Shown: positions 7,804-8,919 of the stretch, in pieces | Position numbering within the stretch: position 1 is the first letter of the stretch | Layout of the letters: each line of letters starts with the position of its first letter | Assembly: GCA_022866585.1 (NCBI GenBank) | Contig: JALHUP010000167.1 | Span: forward strand, 1-8,919 | From: Candidatus Zixiibacteriota bacterium | Lineage (GTDB): Bacteria > Zixibacteria > MSB-5A5 > SM1-73 | Direction of reading: 5' to 3' | DNA length: 8,919 nucleotides | The notes under the pieces: generated by a model | Told to the model about the DNA's origin: nothing | The model's database searches: none | What the model saw: only the letters and a program-made list of their open reading frames with translations | Translations under genes and position numbers: made by a program

Positions 7804-7831
7804 AATATACAACATTATCCCAAAAAAGCAA
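7804..7831 (-). promoter_or_regulatory. Sigma-70-like promoter of murB (and perhaps sprA)
   Basis: On the minus strand TTGCTT (7826-7831) is separated by 16 bases from TATATT (7804-7809). Transcription would begin near 7797, leaving a leader of about 20 bases before the ATG at 7778, just enough for its GGTGG site. An AGCAAA-AA-TTTGCT palindrome at 7831-7844 abuts the -35 element and could be an operator, though AT-rich palindromes arise easily by chance. No equally good promoter was found in the murB-sprA spacer. Confidence 0.5.
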
Positions 7832-8041
7832 GCAAAAATTTGCTAATTTATAAAAATCCGACATCCCGACTTCCACCGGATGTGGCAAGGTAATTTATTG
7901 GTTTTCAAGCTCTTTACTCAATTCCTGGTTATAGAGGGGGGCACCATATCACTACACTTGTTAGCGCACTGGTCAGAGGCTTGCCCGACTATGGGATCGA
8001 GATTTGAGATAAGGGTTTGTGGAAAAGAAGGAAACCCCAGG

Positions 8042-8093
8042 ACAGGAGCGTCTGCTCGTGTAGGACAGCCCCGCCTCCGGCGGGGCTGTCCTA
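8042..8093. repeat. Double-hairpin GC-rich intergenic repeat
   Basis: Two stem-loops lie back to back. The first pairs ACAGGAGC (8042-8049) with GCTCGTGT (8054-8061), 7 of 8 pairs, around a GTCT loop. The second is perfect: TAGGACAGCCCCGCC (8061-8075) pairs with its exact complement at 8079-8093, a 15-bp stem with a TCC loop. The word AGGACAG also occurs directly at 8039-8045 and 8062-8068. TTGTTTT follows on the plus strand, so the second stem could terminate plus-strand transcripts, but no plus-strand gene lies upstream. The form suggests a REP-like element that is dispersed in the genome; copy number cannot be seen here. Confidence 0.75.
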
Positions 8094-8204
8094 TTGTTTT
8101 ATCGCTAAGTAGCAAAAGGGGTAGAAATGCTCAAAAGCGTAGCAGGTCGAAGATCTGTCTGGATTGACAGAAGTCGAGATTCATATCTGGATAGAATTTT
8201 CTAT

Positions 8205-8320
8205 TACAAACGTATAAAATTTTTACTCTTTAGTTGATTCCCCCCTCACCCTTCCCTCTCCCCTTGTGGGAGAGGGTTAGGGAAAGGGGCAGCATCGTAT
8301 CAGAAATAATTACGTTTGTA
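8205..8320. repeat. MITE-like / REP-like palindromic element
   Basis: TACAAACGTA at 8205-8214 and its exact complement TACGTTTGTA at 8311-8320 bound a 116-base unit. Inside is a GC-rich imperfect hairpin at 8242-8289: CCCTCTCCC (8254-8262) pairs with GGGAGAGGG (8268-8276), with outer CCC/GGG and CCCC/GGGG pairs separated by small internal loops. This core resembles the CCCTCTCCC-type intergenic palindromes of many bacterial genomes. The word AATTTTC occurs just outside each end (8195-8201 and 8323-8329) and might be a target-site duplication, but the offsets differ by one base and the sequence is AT-rich. The right end abuts the stop codon of the small membrane protein gene, so the hairpin may serve as its terminator or 3' end stabiliser. 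Confidence 0.55.
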
Positions 8321-8596
8321 TTAATTTTCCACGCCAACGGTTCGACTTAGCTCACCGTCCCGAGCTTGTCGAGGGACCGGGGTCTCTCTTTTCTCTACCT
8401 CTTGGGTTTTTTGGACTGAGCTTTTTACCTTGTGTTGCGATTTCTCGGCCCTCAGTCTGATCAACATGCCTAAAGAAATCATCATGAATAACAGAGAGTC
8501 CACTTTTATGAAAATATCTCCATAGGGCGGAGTAAATAAGACATCCAGAAATGCCAAGACCCCCAAAATGAATAAAACAGCGCACCAGGTCACCAT
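8321..8596 (-). CDS. Small two-helix membrane protein of unknown function
   Basis: I do not recognise a family. The 91-residue frame starts at ATG 8596, with a weak AGGGGG four bases upstream. Residues 4-21 (from WCAVLFILGVLAFLD) and about 32-47 (from VDSLLFMMISLGMLI) are hydrophobic and likely span the membrane, joined by a short FTPPYGDIFIK link. A basic and charged tail, RLRAEKSQHKVKSS onwards, would lie in the cytoplasm. Residues 75-85 are encoded by a palindromic repeat (8342-8372), so the last 15-20 residues look acquired rather than ancestral. A 77-codon frame overlapping on the same strand in another register is a shadow; the 91-codon frame is preferred because it alone shows coherent membrane segments. 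It stands apart from murB, with no sign of co-transcription. It is probably real, judged by the membrane pattern, but evidence is modest. Confidence 0.6.
   Translation of the reverse strand: MVTWCAVLFILGVLAFLDVLFTPPYGDIFIKVDSLLFMMISLGMLIRLRAEKSQHKVKSSVQKTQEVEKRETPVPRQARDGELSRTVGVEN
8342..8372. repeat. Palindromic GAGCTTGTCGA-type repeat inside the 3' end of the small gene
   Basis: TCGAC (8342-8346) pairs with GTCGA (8368-8372), and AGCTC (8349-8353) with GAGCT (8362-8366), across a TT/T bulge. A flanking GTCCC/GGGAC pair (8357-8361 and 8373-8377) gives an alternative fold. The sequence matches the widely seen CCCGAGCTTGTCGAGGG class of intergenic palindromes. Here it is translated as part of the C-terminal tail of the small membrane protein. 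Confidence 0.6.
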
Positions 8597-8779
8597 GACG
8601 CCCCCTTTGGTTTAGGGTTAAGATGTTTTTAAATTAGAAAGATATTACTTTATATCTACTCTAAAAGCGGACGTTTTTTTTCTTAATCGGCAGGTTTTTA
8701 ACAAAGATTAGAAAAAAATAGACAGAAATTTCGATATGCATCCATATGAAGAGAGTTCTGAAAAGCTCAATTTTGCGGG

Positions 8780-8816
8780 GCGGGGAGCCCTTCAGGGTGA
8801 ACCCCGCTTACGCGGG
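8780..8816. repeat. Pair of mutually exclusive GC-rich hairpins
   Basis: GCGGGG (8780-8785) pairs with CCCCGC (8802-8807), enclosing a small CCC-TTCA-GGG stem (8788-8797). The same right arm can instead form CCCGC-TTAC-GCGGG (8803-8816). The two folds compete for the CCCCGC segment. A dispersed REP-like repeat is the simplest explanation; an attenuator-like switch would need an adjacent transcribed gene, which is not visible. Confidence 0.5.
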
Positions 8817-8852
8817 ACTATGTTATTGTGGTTTAACGACGCAATCGCGTAG

Positions 8853-8871
8853 GGCGGGCTCTTAGCCCGCC
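8853..8871. repeat. GGCGGGCT/AGCCCGCC hairpin repeat
   Basis: GGCGGGCT (8853-8860) and AGCCCGCC (8864-8871) form a perfect 8-bp stem around a CTT loop. It is preceded by GCGTAG and followed by GTATTT. There is no U-run on either strand, so this is more likely a dispersed intergenic palindrome than an intrinsic terminator. Confidence 0.6.
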
Positions 8872-8906
8872 GTATTTCACTTTTTCACAGATATCATTAA
8901 TTTTGC

Positions 8907-8912
8907 TTGACA
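8907..8912 (+). promoter_or_regulatory. Possible -35 box of a plus-strand promoter cut by the window edge
   Basis: TTGACA, the exact consensus -35 hexamer, appears in TTTTGCTTGACA followed by an A-run to the window end. The matching -10 would lie about 17 bases on, outside the window, so this stays a half-site. A plus-strand gene beyond the edge would fit the divergent layout. Confidence 0.35.
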
Positions 8913-8919
8913 AAAAAAA

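Larger units (their letters stand above)
7832..8320. other. Gene-free stretch upstream of murB, rich in palindromes
   Basis: No credible gene is seen. Contents from left to right: an AGCAAA/TTTGCT palindrome at 7831-7844; a 6-bp stem ACATCC/GGATGT at 7861-7883; about 150 bases (7884-8033) without recognisable structure or coding signal; a double-hairpin repeat at 8042-8093; a small CTGTC/GACAG hairpin at 8155-8170; and a MITE-like element bounded by 10-bp inverted repeats at 8205-8320. Two open frames of 65 and 95 codons cross this region on opposite strands, but both translate the palindromic repeat and lack family similarity, so neither is called. Confidence 0.6.
8597..8919. other. Gene-free right end of the window
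   Basis: No coding frame is supported. The left part (8597-8770) is AT-rich with short homopolymer runs (eight T at 8674-8681) and two small palindromes, GATAT/ATATC at 8641-8656 and ATATG/CATAT at 8734-8747, either of which could be an operator for the small membrane gene. From 8775 onward it turns GC-rich, with hairpin repeats at 8780-8816 and 8853-8871. It ends with a plus-strand TTGACA at 8907. The layout is what is expected of a divergent intergenic region between the minus-strand small gene and a plus-strand gene beyond the window. Confidence 0.6.

Noticed and set aside
7940..8020. tRNA-like sequence TTAGCGCACTGGTC resembling a D-arm and anticodon stem
   Set aside because: There is no GCGC partner for the D-stem, no complement of CTGGT for an anticodon stem, no GGTTCRA T-arm and no acceptor pairing. 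At most it is a decayed fragment, and chance is as likely.
8061..8100. Intrinsic terminator (15-bp stem followed by TTGTTTT on the plus strand)
   Set aside because: No plus-strand gene lies upstream to be terminated, so it is recorded as a repeat.
7918..8115. A 65-codon minus-strand frame overlapping the same repeat
   Set aside because: The first third is the repeat read in the opposite direction; the rest has no recognisable features.
7880..8167. A 95-codon plus-strand frame in the gene-free stretch
   Set aside because: Its middle translates the 8042-8093 palindromic repeat, and it has no recognisable family, no coherent domain pattern and no clear Shine-Dalgarno.
8352..8585. A 77-codon minus-strand frame overlapping the small membrane protein
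   Set aside because: It is in another register of the same strand, has no coherent hydrophobic segments and ends in the repeat; the 91-codon frame explains the region better.
1..8919. CRISPR array or rRNA gene
   Set aside because: No regularly spaced direct repeats with unique spacers and no conserved rRNA segments were found on either strand.

Overview
This window most likely comes from an uncultivated bacterium of the Fibrobacteres-Chlorobi-Bacteroidetes (FCB) superphylum or a related candidate phylum. The main reason is a large SprA-type outer-membrane translocon gene, a family typical of Bacteroidetes that also occurs in neighbouring candidate divisions. The protein is shorter than Bacteroidetes SprA and carries Asp-rich inserts. 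The intergenic DNA holds several GC-rich palindromic repeats of a kind scattered through many environmental genomes. The taxonomic placement is inference; no rRNA or other phylogenetic marker apart from murB is present.

Layout: all four credible genes lie on the minus strand, so they read from right to left. From the right: a 323-base stretch with hairpin repeats and a possible plus-strand promoter at the extreme edge (8597-8919); a small two-helix membrane protein (8321-8596) whose last codons run through a palindromic repeat; a 540-base gene-free stretch (7779-8320) with a double-hairpin repeat and a MITE-like palindromic element; murB (6834-7778) with a recognisable promoter and a very short leader; sprA (803-6724); and the N-terminal 239 residues of an M28-family lipoprotein of glutaminyl-cyclase type (717 to position 1, cut by the window edge).

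How they may work together: MurB makes UDP-MurNAc for peptidoglycan in the cytoplasm. SprA is the outer-membrane pore of the type IX secretion system (T9SS). The M28 lipoprotein would act in the periplasm, either trimming peptides or cyclising N-terminal glutamine on exported proteins. murB, sprA and the M28 gene are collinear with gaps of 109 and 85 bases and no strong terminator between them, so a cell-envelope transcription unit is plausible but not proven. No other T9SS component (PorV, PorT, GldKLMN, PorU, substrates with a C-terminal sorting domain) is visible here.

The strongest leads are a compact, possibly non-Bacteroidetes SprA with calcium-loop-like inserts, its adjacency to a glutaminyl-cyclase-like lipoprotein together with a possible glutamine at SprA's own mature N-terminus, and a cluster of at least five distinct palindromic elements in the right-hand 1.1 kb, one of which appears to have been absorbed into a coding sequence.
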